Translations under genes and position numbers: made by a program
Notes under the pieces: generated by a model
Databases searched by the model: none
What the model saw: the letters and a program-made list of their open reading frames with translations, nothing else
Told to the model about the DNA's origin: nothing
Origin: JAGXTF01 sp044224315
Lineage (GTDB): Bacteria > Bacteroidota > Bacteroidia > NS11-12g > UBA955
Reading direction: 5' to 3'
DNA: 64,000 nt
Assembly: GCA_044224315.1 (NCBI GenBank)
Contig: JBGAKR010000001.1
Span: 1,054,001 to 1,118,000, forward strand
Shown: in pieces, positions 52,371 to 60,583 of the stretch
How positions within the stretch are numbered: position 1 is the stretch's first letter
How the letters are laid out: the number at the start of each line of letters is the position of its first letter

Positions 52371-53234
52371 TTATTGATTTAAATATTGATTGATTTGCGT
52401 GCTGATGACATCAAACTTGTATCCTTTTTTTTGCAAATATTGAATATTGGCTGCAAAGGTTTCAAAGTTGAAAGAGAGCATTCCGTGGGCTTTATCGGAG
52501 GGCAAAAATTCGTAAGGGTGACATATTAAATTGCACATTTCCCTTTCAATTTCATCCACTGCTTTACAAAAAATAGAGGAATGATAGGCTGGATTTAAAT
52601 ACCTCAAAACGCCTGTTTCCGTATCGTATGGAGCTGCTATGGGTATTACTGTAAGCGGAAATTCTAAGGTTCCATAACAAGGATTTCCCGGTACCCGGTA
52701 ATCGGCTACTGAAGGAAAATATGGATGGCCTGGTGTGTTTTCCCAGTTGCGTTTACTTACTTCCCAGGCATAATCGGGGCGGGGCATGGCACTACAATCT
52801 GCCAGTAAACCAAATTGATTGATGGTTTGCATGGTTAAATTGGTATGGTAGGTCCACCCCATGCGCAATAATTCCAGATTGTGCGCTTTTGCTGTTTCGC
52901 TATGTCTGATTAATTCTTCCGCTACTTCATTTTCATCGGTATTTTGTTTCCATTTTCCTCCCTGTTTTCTAAAACTGTGAAAATGCCAACCCAACTCATG
53001 GCCGTTTTCTCTGAGCCATTCCAGCTTATCGGTATGCGCGGTAAAAATATAATCAGCGCTACCAAATCTGGCTTCCATCTGGTCATCAATGCGAATAAAC
53101 CAGGTGGTTTTAATATCAGGATTTTGAACGCAGAAATTTTTAAACAAGGGAAATGCATTTTCCATTTCATCCACCTCACCCCCGCTCAGGTGATCCACCA
53201 AATCAAGATCGAAAGTAATTGCCACACTTTTCAT
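52371..53234 (-). CDS. Polysaccharide deacetylase-like (NodB-type) protein
   Basis: 287 residues, no signal peptide, so cytoplasmic. The catalytic/metal motif TFDLDLVDH (about 8-16) and the HELGWHFHSF histidine motif near 95-104 mark a carbohydrate esterase 4 fold, with AMPRPDYAWE and FPLTVIPIAAPYD further on. Cytoplasmic NodB-like proteins in sugar clusters usually deacetylate an activated or lipid-linked aminosugar, or act on an acyl chain. It overlaps the aminotransferase gene stop by 4 bp. Confidence 0.8.
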   Translation of the reverse strand: MKSVAITFDLDLVDHLSGGEVDEMENAFPLFKNFCVQNPDIKTTWFIRIDDQMEARFGSADYIFTAHTDKLEWLRENGHELGWHFHSFRKQGGKWKQNTDENEVAEELIRHSETAKAHNLELLRMGWTYHTNLTMQTINQFGLLADCSAMPRPDYAWEVSKRNWENTPGHPYFPSVADYRVPGNPCYGTLEFPLTVIPIAAPYDTETGVLRYLNPAYHSSIFCKAVDEIEREMCNLICHPYEFLPSDKAHGMLSFNFETFAANIQYLQKKGYKFDVISTQINQYLNQ

Positions 53235-54283
53235 AGTATTCCCTGCGCAAAAAGTGATTGGGTAACCGATACAATTTTATCGGTATCTGTTTCGGAGAGT
53301 TGAGGTAAAATAGGTATGCTCACAGCCTGATTAAACAAGCGCGTAGCAACCGGAAAATTATCATCTGCAAATCCATACTGTCGGTGAAGCAAGCTGTCAA
53401 CGCCTTTTCGTACATGAATTCCATGCAGCAAATACGCTTGCTGAATATTTTCCCAATTCTTATCAGATTTTAGCACATAGCGAAAGTGCATACTATTTTG
53501 CACAATACTATTTGCCCATTGATTTAATTCTCCGGGTATCTGGTTTATATATTTTTCGGCTATTTTATTTCTGATTTCGAGACCTCCGGGATATCTGTTA
53601 AATTGTGAAATGCCAATTGCGGCCAACATATCAGTACCCGAAGTAATGAAACCCAATGTTGATTTAAGTTCTTTTATTTTGGCAAATTGTGTTTCATTAT
53701 TAACAAACAACATTCCCCCTTCACCCAGTCCCATGGCTTTAGTTCCATGAAACGAAGTAAAAGCATAATCGGTATAAGTGCCCGTTCTTTGCAGAGGTTT
53801 TACTGATCCAAAACTTTGACAAATATCTTCAATAATGGGAAGGTTAAATTGCCGTAAATCATCATTCCATGCGTTAATTCCAAAAATATGAACCAAAATA
53901 ATTGCCTTGGTTTTAGGCGTAATTTTTGATTCTATTTCAACACTATTCATAACCCCATTTTCGCCTACATCGCAAAGCACCGGAGTAGCCCCTATGGATG
54001 CTACACCTTTCCACACTTTGTCGCAAACATAGGTGGGGATTATCACTTCATCACCTGCACCAATTCCCAAACTTTTTAATATCAGCATCTGAGCCTGGGT
54101 ACCATTGCCGGTAAAAAGCGCATGGTTTTTATTTAAATAATTACCCAGATTCTGCTCTAATTTTAACATCATTTCGCCCCGTGAAAGCATAGCAGTGCGC
54201 ACTACATCTGCAGCTGCACTTGCATCTTCCTCGGTAATCCAGGGTTGAGAATGCGGAATAATATGGAGACTCTTTTGGGTCAG
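53231..54283 (-). CDS. DegT/DnrJ/EryC1 aminotransferase without a standard start codon
   Basis: About 350 residues, PLP fold type I. The PLP lysine is in TSFHGTKAMGLGEGG, the aspartate in IIEDICQSFG, and TGNGTQAQMLILK forms the phosphate loop. The first ATG/GTG/TTG in frame is the GTG at 54202, but typical family sequence continues upstream (IIPHSQPWITEEDASAAADVV), so translation must begin earlier. The candidates are CTG at 54283, just after the PhyH stop, or ATT at 54262 or 54259. I drew the frame to 54283. If only the GTG is used the N-terminal substrate helix is lost. A sequencing error or mutated start are alternatives. Confidence 0.7.
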   Translation of the reverse strand: MTQKSLHIIPHSQPWITEEDASAAADVVRTAMLSRGEMMLKLEQNLGNYLNKNHALFTGNGTQAQMLILKSLGIGAGDEVIIPTYVCDKVWKGVASIGATPVLCDVGENGVMNSVEIESKITPKTKAIILVHIFGINAWNDDLRQFNLPIIEDICQSFGSVKPLQRTGTYTDYAFTSFHGTKAMGLGEGGMLFVNNETQFAKIKELKSTLGFITSGTDMLAAIGISQFNRYPGGLEIRNKIAEKYINQIPGELNQWANSIVQNSMHFRYVLKSDKNWENIQQAYLLHGIHVRKGVDSLLHRQYGFADDNFPVATRLFNQAVSIPILPQLSETDTDKIVSVTQSLFAQGIL

Positions 54284-54285
54284 AT

Positions 54286-55089
54286 TTATTTGAAATACGT
54301 ATTGGACATGTCGTATTGTCCGCTTTTAAACTTGCGTGTTTCCTGGTTCCAATCGCGGCCTTCAATGTAGTTATGCGGTACACGTACATTCCAGCCCAGC
54401 CTTTGTTTCGCTATGGGATTGGCATTTTCAAGCTCAGGATTACTGAGGTAAAACTCTACCTGTTGTTTAAACGGCGCCAGGGTGTATTTAATTACAATCA
54501 TGGGGCGTGCCTCACCGCTTTGATTATCGCCGGCCCGGTGCCAGGTAGTGCTATCTACCACATAAGCCTCACCTGCTTTGCCTTCCGCACTTACCTCGTG
54601 TTTTTCCATAAATTCAAGCGAAGGCATATTTTGAAAAGCATGGGTACCGGGCACATACCGCGTTGATCCATTGGCCGGACTGTAATCCACCAATGGAATC
54701 ATAATTATAATACTGGTGCGACAATTTGGAAACCAAGGCATATCGCGGTGAAAGCCATGGCCGACCATTGCGCTTTTTTCATTTCCATCTAAAATTATGG
54801 CATTGTATGAATGCACAACCGCCTTATCATTTAATGCATGATTTACAACATCATTAATTTCGGGTTTAGCCAATAAATCATAATACTTACCGGCAAATCG
54901 CCCAAGGTCCTGTACCGTTTCAAGCGAAAAATTCGCTATCAAAGTTTCACGACCAAATTCATCAATATCCGCTTGTTTTTTTTGATTCAAATCGTTTCTG
55001 AACCAAAGTACTTCCTCTTCGGAAAGTACCCTGCCCAAAGCAGCTGCACCGCGAATATTGAGTTCTTCAATGATGTTGTTCATGCTCAT
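54286..55089 (-). CDS. Phytanoyl-CoA dioxygenase (PhyH) family oxygenase
   Basis: 267 residues, non-haem iron/2-oxoglutarate fold. The iron ligands are His114 and Asp116 in GHGFHRDMPWF and His184 in DSTTWHRAGDN, and the 2-oxoglutarate-binding arginine is Arg195 in GEARPMIVIKY. PhyH homologues hydroxylate or otherwise oxidise diverse small molecules. In a nucleotide-sugar cluster this suggests oxidation of a sugar or its acyl group. It begins 1 bp before the epimerase stop and is followed at once by the aminotransferase. Confidence 0.88.
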   Translation of the reverse strand: MSMNNIIEELNIRGAAALGRVLSEEEVLWFRNDLNQKKQADIDEFGRETLIANFSLETVQDLGRFAGKYYDLLAKPEINDVVNHALNDKAVVHSYNAIILDGNEKSAMVGHGFHRDMPWFPNCRTSIIIMIPLVDYSPANGSTRYVPGTHAFQNMPSLEFMEKHEVSAEGKAGEAYVVDSTTWHRAGDNQSGEARPMIVIKYTLAPFKQQVEFYLSNPELENANPIAKQRLGWNVRVPHNYIEGRDWNQETRKFKSGQYDMSNTYFK

Positions 55090-55090
55090 A

Positions 55091-56056
55091 TTAATGATTG
55101 TTTAATGAGAGATTTTTTTTCATCCATTCTGCTGTATTCAAAATGCCTTCTTCCAAATCGGTTTTGGCTTTGAAACCCAGAATTTCTTCAGATTTATCTA
55201 CACTCGGAATGCGCACTGCAATGTCGGCAGACAGGGGCGCTACGAAATTAATTTTTGACTCAGATTTCAATACCCTGCAAACAGTTTGTGCCAATCCTAA
55301 AATGGTAATTACGGCACGTGCATTTCCGATATTAAAACTATGGCCTATTGCTTTGGGATTTTCGATGCATTCAAACAGGCACTCTACAAAATCATCTACA
55401 TAGCACCAGGCGCGTATTTGAGCTCCATCGCCATGAATGGTAATGTCTTCATTTTGAAGGGCTTTTTTAATAAATATCTGAATGGCCCCTTCACCGGTTT
55501 GACCAGGTCCGTACACGTTAAACGGACGCACCGTAACTACCGGCAATTTGTACTGATTGTAATACGCATGCGCCAAATGTTCACCCGCCAGTTTTGATAC
55601 TGCGTAGGTCCAGCGACCTTCACCTGCACTGCCCGAAACGGTTTGCTGCTCTTCGGTAACGCGAAATGCCATGGGTCCAAAAACTTCTGATGTACTAAAG
55701 TCCACAAATCGGTCTTTAATACCATTTACTTTGGCTGCCTGTAGCGCATTGGCCGTACCAATCATATTTACACGCATGGTATTTACAGGGTCTTTTACCA
55801 CTGTGTCAATGCCTGCAATTGCCGCTGCATGTACCACTATGTCAGCACCTTTCATAGCTGCTTCCAGAGAAGGATAATCCAATACATCACCCTTTACAAT
55901 TGTAATGTTTGGATGGTCGGTGTAACCGCTGCCTGTGAGTGTATCACGTGTAAAGTTATCGTACACGGTGATTTTGTTGTTCTCAATGAGGCTGCGAATT
56001 AGTGTGTTTGCAATAAACCCAGCGCCGCCGGTAATAAATATATTTTTATTTTGCAT
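55091..56056 (-). CDS. NAD-dependent epimerase/dehydratase (nucleotide-sugar SDR)
   Basis: 321 residues, extended SDR. ITGGAGFIANTLI at 8-20 binds NAD; VHAAAIAGID near 75-84, STSEVFG at 121-127, and the catalytic Tyr151-x3-Lys155 in WTYAVSKLAGEH are intact. RPFNVYGPGQ, AWCYVDDFVECL and FNIGN follow as in UDP-glucose 4-epimerase and related dehydratases. It overlaps the downstream end of the aminotransferase gene by 11 bp and probably makes the ketosugar or epimer used by one of the two aminotransferases beside it. Confidence 0.88.
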   Translation of the reverse strand: MQNKNIFITGGAGFIANTLIRSLIENNKITVYDNFTRDTLTGSGYTDHPNITIVKGDVLDYPSLEAAMKGADIVVHAAAIAGIDTVVKDPVNTMRVNMIGTANALQAAKVNGIKDRFVDFSTSEVFGPMAFRVTEEQQTVSGSAGEGRWTYAVSKLAGEHLAHAYYNQYKLPVVTVRPFNVYGPGQTGEGAIQIFIKKALQNEDITIHGDGAQIRAWCYVDDFVECLFECIENPKAIGHSFNIGNARAVITILGLAQTVCRVLKSESKINFVAPLSADIAVRIPSVDKSEEILGFKAKTDLEEGILNTAEWMKKNLSLNNH

Positions 56057-57173
56057 ATTCTTTTTCTGTGATTTGGTTAATTTTTTCGGTAATAAAATTG
56101 GCCTCTTCCTCGGTTATTCCAGGAAACATGGGCAATGCCAATCCTTGCGTATAGGCCCTGTAGGCATGCGGAAAATCAGTTTGTGAATTGTAATTGTAAA
56201 TTTCTTTGTAATAACTGGTAGCGGGAATACATTGCGCCCCATAATTGGCTCCAATACCCGCATTTTTTAATTCTGCAATTACTTTTTTTCGATCTATTTT
56301 ATCGTGCAATACCACGTGAAACGTTTGCCAGGTATGAGCTGCATAAGAGGGTATTTCGGGCAAATGCATATAATTGGTATTTATTTTTTGCAAATAAATC
56401 TGCGCTATTTTTTGTTTATGTGCAATTTGTTCCTGCAATCTATGGGTTTGATTTAACACCAATGCTGCCTGAAAATCGGTCATGCGATAATTAAATCCAG
56501 CCTCTACAAAATCCATTTCTCCGTCTACCATTTCAATGCCATGGTTTCGTAAAATACGCAGGTGGTTTGCAAAGCCCTCATCGTGGGTAACAATAATTCC
56601 GCCCTCACCGCTGGTTATGGCTTTGCGGGGATGCAAGCTGAAACTGGCGCCAAAAGATTCGCTTCCTGTTGGCGTGCCCATATAATCCGAGCCGACTGCG
56701 CAGGCGGCATCTTCTAATAAAATCAGATTGTGCTTTTTAGCCATATCGCGCAATGGACCCAGGTTGGAAGATAATCCAAACTCGTGCACAGGCATAATTA
56801 CCCTTGTGTTTTCGTTGATCAGTGCTTCTACCTTGCTTACGTCAATGTTAAAAGTAAATGGGTCAATATCTGCAAATACAGGAGTAGCTCCCACCAATTC
56901 AATGGCATTGGCAGTAGCTACATAACTAAATGCTGGAATAATGACTTCATCGCCTCCGCAAATGCCCAAAGCGTGCAACATCAGATGCAAAGTGGCCGTT
57001 CCGTTTGAAACGGCAACTGCATTTTTTGCACCGGTAATTTCGCAAAATTTTTCTTCCAGCAATTGCACATTTTTACCTTGTACCAGCATGCCACTGCGCA
57101 AAACTGCCGCTACTGCATCAATATCCGACTCTTGTATATCGGGTGTAAAAAGAGGAATAAAATCGCGTTTCAT
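56046..57173 (-). CDS. DegT/DnrJ/EryC1 PLP-dependent sugar aminotransferase
   Basis: 375 residues from the ATG at 57173, which overlaps the Wzt stop as ATGA; an ATG at 57185 is also possible. PLP lysine (Lys184 here) in FSLHPRKAITSGEGG, LLEDAACAVGSD holding the PLP aspartate, SNGTATLHLMLHAL and the C-terminal PMFPGITEEEA are typical. It resembles aminotransferases of perosamine or bacillosamine type pathways (LPLFTPDIQESDI lead). Substrate is undetermined; the neighbouring epimerase probably supplies the ketosugar. Confidence 0.88.
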   Translation of the reverse strand: MKRDFIPLFTPDIQESDIDAVAAVLRSGMLVQGKNVQLLEEKFCEITGAKNAVAVSNGTATLHLMLHALGICGGDEVIIPAFSYVATANAIELVGATPVFADIDPFTFNIDVSKVEALINENTRVIMPVHEFGLSSNLGPLRDMAKKHNLILLEDAACAVGSDYMGTPTGSESFGASFSLHPRKAITSGEGGIIVTHDEGFANHLRILRNHGIEMVDGEMDFVEAGFNYRMTDFQAALVLNQTHRLQEQIAHKQKIAQIYLQKINTNYMHLPEIPSYAAHTWQTFHVVLHDKIDRKKVIAELKNAGIGANYGAQCIPATSYYKEIYNYNSQTDFPHAYRAYTQGLALPMFPGITEEEANFITEKINQITEKEYAK

Positions 57174-58414
57174 GCTTGTTGCCATATTGCTGTACCTTTT
57201 AAATATCCGTTTGTCCAGCCGAAAGGATAACCCGTTTCGGCTGTTTCTCCCATGTTTGAAACATTGAATTCTACAATGCTCTCAAGCGTATCCAGGGGCA
57301 CACCGTTGTATCGACCCACCGTAATATTCAAATAATATTTACCGGGATGCAATACATTTTGCATGGTGATTTTAAATGTGTTTTTACCCTTTCTAATAGA
57401 CAAATTAGATGCATCATAAAGGTTCACAAAATCCTGAATGCTTTCATTCAAACTGTTCTTAACCTGTATACCAATCAGGCAGCGATCCAATTCGATTTCA
57501 GAGTCAAAATCAATTTCGAGATTTAAAGGGGAGCTGTATAAAAAATCGGCAGATTCTACGCTTTTGTTATTGCGCAAAATAATTTTGGTTATACGTCCAT
57601 CGCCCGAATTCTGCAAACTAGCTCCTTCGGGAATTGTACCATCACTTAATCGCATGGCATTTGATTTTAAATAGGTATCAATGGCATTTTCGATATTGCT
57701 ATCCAACATCATTTTACCATTTTTTAATAAAATACCACGGGTACATAAATGGCGAATAGTTCCCATATTATGCGATACAAATAAAACGGTACGTCCTTGA
57801 CCGCTTACTGATTTCATTTTTCCCACGCATTTTTCTTGAAACTCAGCATCTCCTACAGCCAGTACTTCATCTACAATTAAAATTTCAGGCTCGAGGTGCG
57901 CTGCAACAGCAAAAGCCAGGCGCACATACATACCGCTCGAATAGCGTTTTACTGGTGTATCAATATATTTTTGGATGCCAGCAAAGTCTACAATTTCATC
58001 AAATTTTGAACGAATTTCGGATTTGGTCATTCCCAAAATAGCGCCATTCAGAAATATATTCTCGCGCCCTGTCAGATCGGGGTGAAACCCGGTTCCTACT
58101 TCCAGCAAACTGCCAATACGGCCCTTAATTTTGATGGAGCCTACAGAGGGGTCGGTAACACGTGAAAGTACTTTCAATAATGTGCTTTTACCGGCACCAT
58201 TTTTACCAATTATACCCAACACTTCGCCTGCATTTACATTAAAATTAATGTCTTGCAAAGCCCATACATATTTGCCACCAGCCTGGGTACGGTCGTTTTC
58301 TGCAGCTTCTTTTTTCCCGCCAAAAAGCGTTTGTCGGATATCTGCAACCGCCGATTTTAAATTATACTCACCCAGCCTGTATTGCTTGCCAATATTTTCT
58401 ACCGAAATAATCAT
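57170..58414 (-). CDS. wzt: Polysaccharide ABC exporter ATP-binding protein, Wzt-like with C-terminal domain
   Basis: 414 residues. The ABC ATPase (about 1-255) has Walker A GIIGKNGAGKST at 67-78, a YSSGMYVRLAFAVA signature near 160, Walker B EILIVDEVLAVGDAEF and VLFVSHNMGTIRHLC. About 150 residues follow the ATPase, as in Wzt proteins whose C-terminal domain binds the O-antigen's non-reducing end. With the next gene (Wzm) it exports complete, undecaprenyl-linked polysaccharide. Specificity for terminal modifications is set by the C-terminal domain in characterised systems. Confidence 0.93.
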   Translation of the reverse strand: MIISVENIGKQYRLGEYNLKSAVADIRQTLFGGKKEAAENDRTQAGGKYVWALQDINFNVNAGEVLGIIGKNGAGKSTLLKVLSRVTDPSVGSIKIKGRIGSLLEVGTGFHPDLTGRENIFLNGAILGMTKSEIRSKFDEIVDFAGIQKYIDTPVKRYSSGMYVRLAFAVAAHLEPEILIVDEVLAVGDAEFQEKCVGKMKSVSGQGRTVLFVSHNMGTIRHLCTRGILLKNGKMMLDSNIENAIDTYLKSNAMRLSDGTIPEGASLQNSGDGRITKIILRNNKSVESADFLYSSPLNLEIDFDSEIELDRCLIGIQVKNSLNESIQDFVNLYDASNLSIRKGKNTFKITMQNVLHPGKYYLNITVGRYNGVPLDTLESIVEFNVSNMGETAETGYPFGWTNGYLKGTAIWQQA

Positions 58415-59254
58415 TTAGATTCTGTCTATAAAGGTTCCCTCGGCCTTTTTGAATGAAATAATTCCCAAAATAAATAACCCCAAAGCTACGGCATAACTGT
58501 AGCCAATGGCCGGGAGTGAAAAATAACCCACACCCAAAAATCCGTATTTAAAACTTTCAATAATGGCACTCATGGGGTTGGCCAGAATAATCCATTTGTA
58601 CTTGCCCGCCATGGAAACCGGTATAATTACCGAACTTACATACATGGCCAGCTGCAGAAAAAATCCCACAACAAAATTGATATCGCGGAATCGAATGCTG
58701 AGTGAACTTAAAATTAACCCGATTCCTAAACCCATCATGGTAATGGCAATAATATTTATGGGTAATAAAAATGCATATACATTGGGTTGCACTGCAGGGT
58801 CTCCAAGGTAATAAATCCAAATGCCCAGAAACAAAACAAATTGCAAACAGAATTTTAATAAATTACTTAAAGTGAGAGAAAATGGCATTAACAATCGCGG
58901 AAAATATACTTTGCCAAATACATTTTGGTTTTGGTAAAAGGTATTGCTGTTATTCTGCACCACACTTGAGAAATAGCCCCAGGGCACCATTCCACTGAGG
59001 TAAAATAAAAATGCGGAAGGGCCTTCGGTTTTTAAATTACCGATGGTAGAAAAAATGATGGTAAATGCAAACGATGAAAGCACCGGTTGAATAAAAAACC
59101 AAAGCGGTCCAAGCAACGTTTGCTTATAAACCGCCACCACATCGCGCCTGAACAAAAGCCAGAGCAAATCCTTGTAGCGCGCCATCTCGCGCAACTGCAA
59201 ATCCCACCATTTTTTTTGTGGGGTGATGATAATATCCCAGTCTTTATTTGTCAA
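58415..59254 (-). CDS. wzm: Polysaccharide ABC exporter permease, Wzm-like
   Basis: 279 residues, ABC-2 type membrane protein with six hydrophobic segments between about 40 and 265, an amphipathic N-terminus (YKDLLWLLFRRDVVAVYKQT) and the LGPLWFFIQP motif of the KpsM/Wzm/TagG family. Start is TTG at 59254, overlapping the UpxY-type stop by 11 bp. It partners the ATPase downstream, with no gap between the two genes. Confidence 0.92.
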   Translation of the reverse strand: MTNKDWDIIITPQKKWWDLQLREMARYKDLLWLLFRRDVVAVYKQTLLGPLWFFIQPVLSSFAFTIIFSTIGNLKTEGPSAFLFYLSGMVPWGYFSSVVQNNSNTFYQNQNVFGKVYFPRLLMPFSLTLSNLLKFCLQFVLFLGIWIYYLGDPAVQPNVYAFLLPINIIAITMMGLGIGLILSSLSIRFRDINFVVGFFLQLAMYVSSVIIPVSMAGKYKWIILANPMSAIIESFKYGFLGVGYFSLPAIGYSYAVALGLFILGIISFKKAEGTFIDRI

Positions 59255-59762
59255 TTTTCTTGAGTACTTGTTTAGGTAATTTTATTTTTACAGTATGGCC
59301 AAAGTTTTCTAAAACCATAAATGCAAATCGTTCTCCCTTTTGGCTTAAAATTTCACCTTCAAAATTTTTCATCGGGCCCGAAGTAATCATCACTTTATCG
59401 CCGGGTTCAAAATTTTCGGCTTCATTGTATTCCGAAATATCATAGCCCCTGGAAATGAGTGATTGAATAATTTCAATTTCGCGGTCGCTTACATATCCAT
59501 CTTTACCATTGTATCGCAAATATTTTACAACGCCGGTAAGGGTGAGCACCATGTCGCGCTCTGGACCGGTGGGTTTTACAAAAAGATATCCATTAAACAG
59601 CGGAACTTCGAGTACTTTTTTGCGATCGCTCCACTGCCGAACCTGTTGGATAATGGGTAAATAATGCTCTACCCCATGTTTTACGAGCTGCATAGCCACT
59701 TTTTTTTCTTGTCGGCTTGCAGTATAAATCACCTTCCAATTTTCAGGTTTTTTGGGGCTCAT
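59244..59762 (-). CDS. upxY: UpxY-type NusG family transcription antiterminator
   Basis: 172 residues, NusG N-terminal domain (about 8-110) with WKVIYTASRQEKKVAMQL and LFNGYLFVKP, and a KOW domain (about 120-150) with FEPGDKVMITSGPMKNFEGEI. Bacteroidota use such specialised NusG paralogues (UpxY) as the first gene of long capsule or O-antigen operons, where they keep RNA polymerase from stopping early. Here the gene heads a run of about 39 genes to 18444, exactly that arrangement. It starts 87 bp after the end of the upstream winged-helix gene. Confidence 0.92.
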   Translation of the reverse strand: MSPKKPENWKVIYTASRQEKKVAMQLVKHGVEHYLPIIQQVRQWSDRKKVLEVPLFNGYLFVKPTGPERDMVLTLTGVVKYLRYNGKDGYVSDREIEIIQSLISRGYDISEYNEAENFEPGDKVMITSGPMKNFEGEILSQKGERFAFMVLENFGHTVKIKLPKQVLKKIDK

Positions 59763-59849
59763 GGGTAAAAAGTATATTCATAGCTTCGCCCCTTCAGTCC
59801 CATTGACGAAACCTAAAAAGGGGCTATAACACAATACCGGCGCGGCTTT
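59763..59849 (-). promoter_or_regulatory. upxY leader with hairpin
   Basis: An 87-bp gap. GCCCCTT (59788-59794) and AAGGGGC (59818-59824) pair across a 23-base loop, which on the minus strand gives a stem in the upxY leader ending about 25 bp before the ATG. No exact TAnnTTTG element is present (TAGGTTTC, one base off, overlaps the stem). It could be a pausing or antitermination site, or a terminator of the upstream gene. Confidence 0.4.
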
Positions 59850-60380
59850 TCAGCTACTCCAAATTAACAGCGGCTCGGTGTTGTTTTCGGCTATTTTTTC
59901 AAGGTTAAAATCACCCGGTTGATAGGCAATCCATCTAATCCGTCGGTGTATTTTTACCTCTGCTTTTTCTACCAGCTCTGCCAGAAATACCTTATCAATA
60001 TTTCCTACAAAAACCAGGTCAATAATATCTCCATCAATGCCACGCGCAAGGCTGCCGGTAAGGTAAACCTTCTCCAATGAGCCCAAACGCTGGATTACAT
60101 GTTCAACAATTTTATCTAAACCCACATATTTGAGCACAATGCTGTGCAAATCCCTGAACAAAGGGTGGGTGGTGTTTACCCTAAAAATCTTCTTCTTGCC
60201 ATCCTGCTTGGAAATCAACATTTTGGCCTCTTCAAACTTATTCAGCTCCAAGCGTATGGCATTGGTGCTCTCCCCAAACTCGTCCTCCAGGTTGCGCAGG
60301 TAGGATGTAGCATTGCTATTGAGAAAAAACTTAAGCAATAACTTAATCCGGGTTTTGGATGAGATTAAAGTTTCAATCAT
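59850..60380 (-). CDS. Winged-helix protein with a degraded nucleotidyltransferase-like domain
   Basis: 176 residues. Residues about 8-75 form a helix-turn-helix (RIKLLLKFFLNSNATSYLRNLEDEF...NAIRLELNKFEEAKML) of the ArsR/MarR-like type, and from about 95 comes a stretch like a MNT-type nucleotidyltransferase (KVYLTGSLARGIDGDIIDLVFVG) whose GS and Asp residues are partly kept. Such fused wHTH-nucleotidyltransferase proteins often stand next to Bacteroidota polysaccharide loci. I infer a regulator of the upxY-led operon. It has its own promoter. Confidence 0.7.
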   Translation of the reverse strand: MIETLISSKTRIKLLLKFFLNSNATSYLRNLEDEFGESTNAIRLELNKFEEAKMLISKQDGKKKIFRVNTTHPLFRDLHSIVLKYVGLDKIVEHVIQRLGSLEKVYLTGSLARGIDGDIIDLVFVGNIDKVFLAELVEKAEVKIHRRIRWIAYQPGDFNLEKIAENNTEPLLIWSS

Positions 60381-60410
60381 GTTTGAGTACTTTTTCTACT
60401 CAATATTGCG

Positions 60411-60444
60411 CAAAGATAATTCCTGTGTCTTAATTAAACGCAAT
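60411..60444 (-). promoter_or_regulatory. Bacteroidota-type promoter for the wHTH gene
   Basis: On the minus strand TATCTTTG (60411-60418) is an exact TAnnTTTG match, 30 bp before the ATG at 60380. An ATTG at 60441-60444, about 22 bases further up, is a weak -33 candidate. This is the nearest recognisable promoter upstream of upxY, so the wHTH gene and the polysaccharide operon might share it. Confidence 0.55.
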
Positions 60445-60542
60445 TTTTAACACACAAAACGGTACATATCCTTTTTTGAAGACAGTAATTGATTCATTTA
60501 TAATCAATAGGGAAAAGAGCCCGCTATGGGCCTTATATAAGA

Positions 60543-60570
60543 ACAGGATGGGGCAATTTGCCCAACCTGT
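60543..60570 (-). terminator. Hairpin after accA
   Basis: ACAGG (60543-60547) pairs with CCTGT (60566-60570) and GGGC (60551-60554) with GCCC (60560-60563), with a few extra matches between. The stem lies 14 bp after the accA stop. A good U-tract is not visible on the minus strand, so it may be a weak terminator or a stabilising structure. Confidence 0.5.
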
Positions 60571-60583
60571 ATAGGTAATCACA

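Larger units (their letters stand above)
60381..60583. other. 203-bp intergenic gap
   Basis: Region between accA and the wHTH gene, both on the minus strand. It holds the promoter of the wHTH gene (60411-60444) and a strong hairpin after accA (60543-60570), listed separately. I see no ORF or RNA gene of note. Confidence 0.6.

Noticed and set aside
54141..54389. 82-codon ORF overlapping the PhyH-aminotransferase junction
   Set aside because: Different frame from both neighbours, low-complexity cysteine-rich text, no homology pattern; the junction is explained by the aminotransferase N-terminus.
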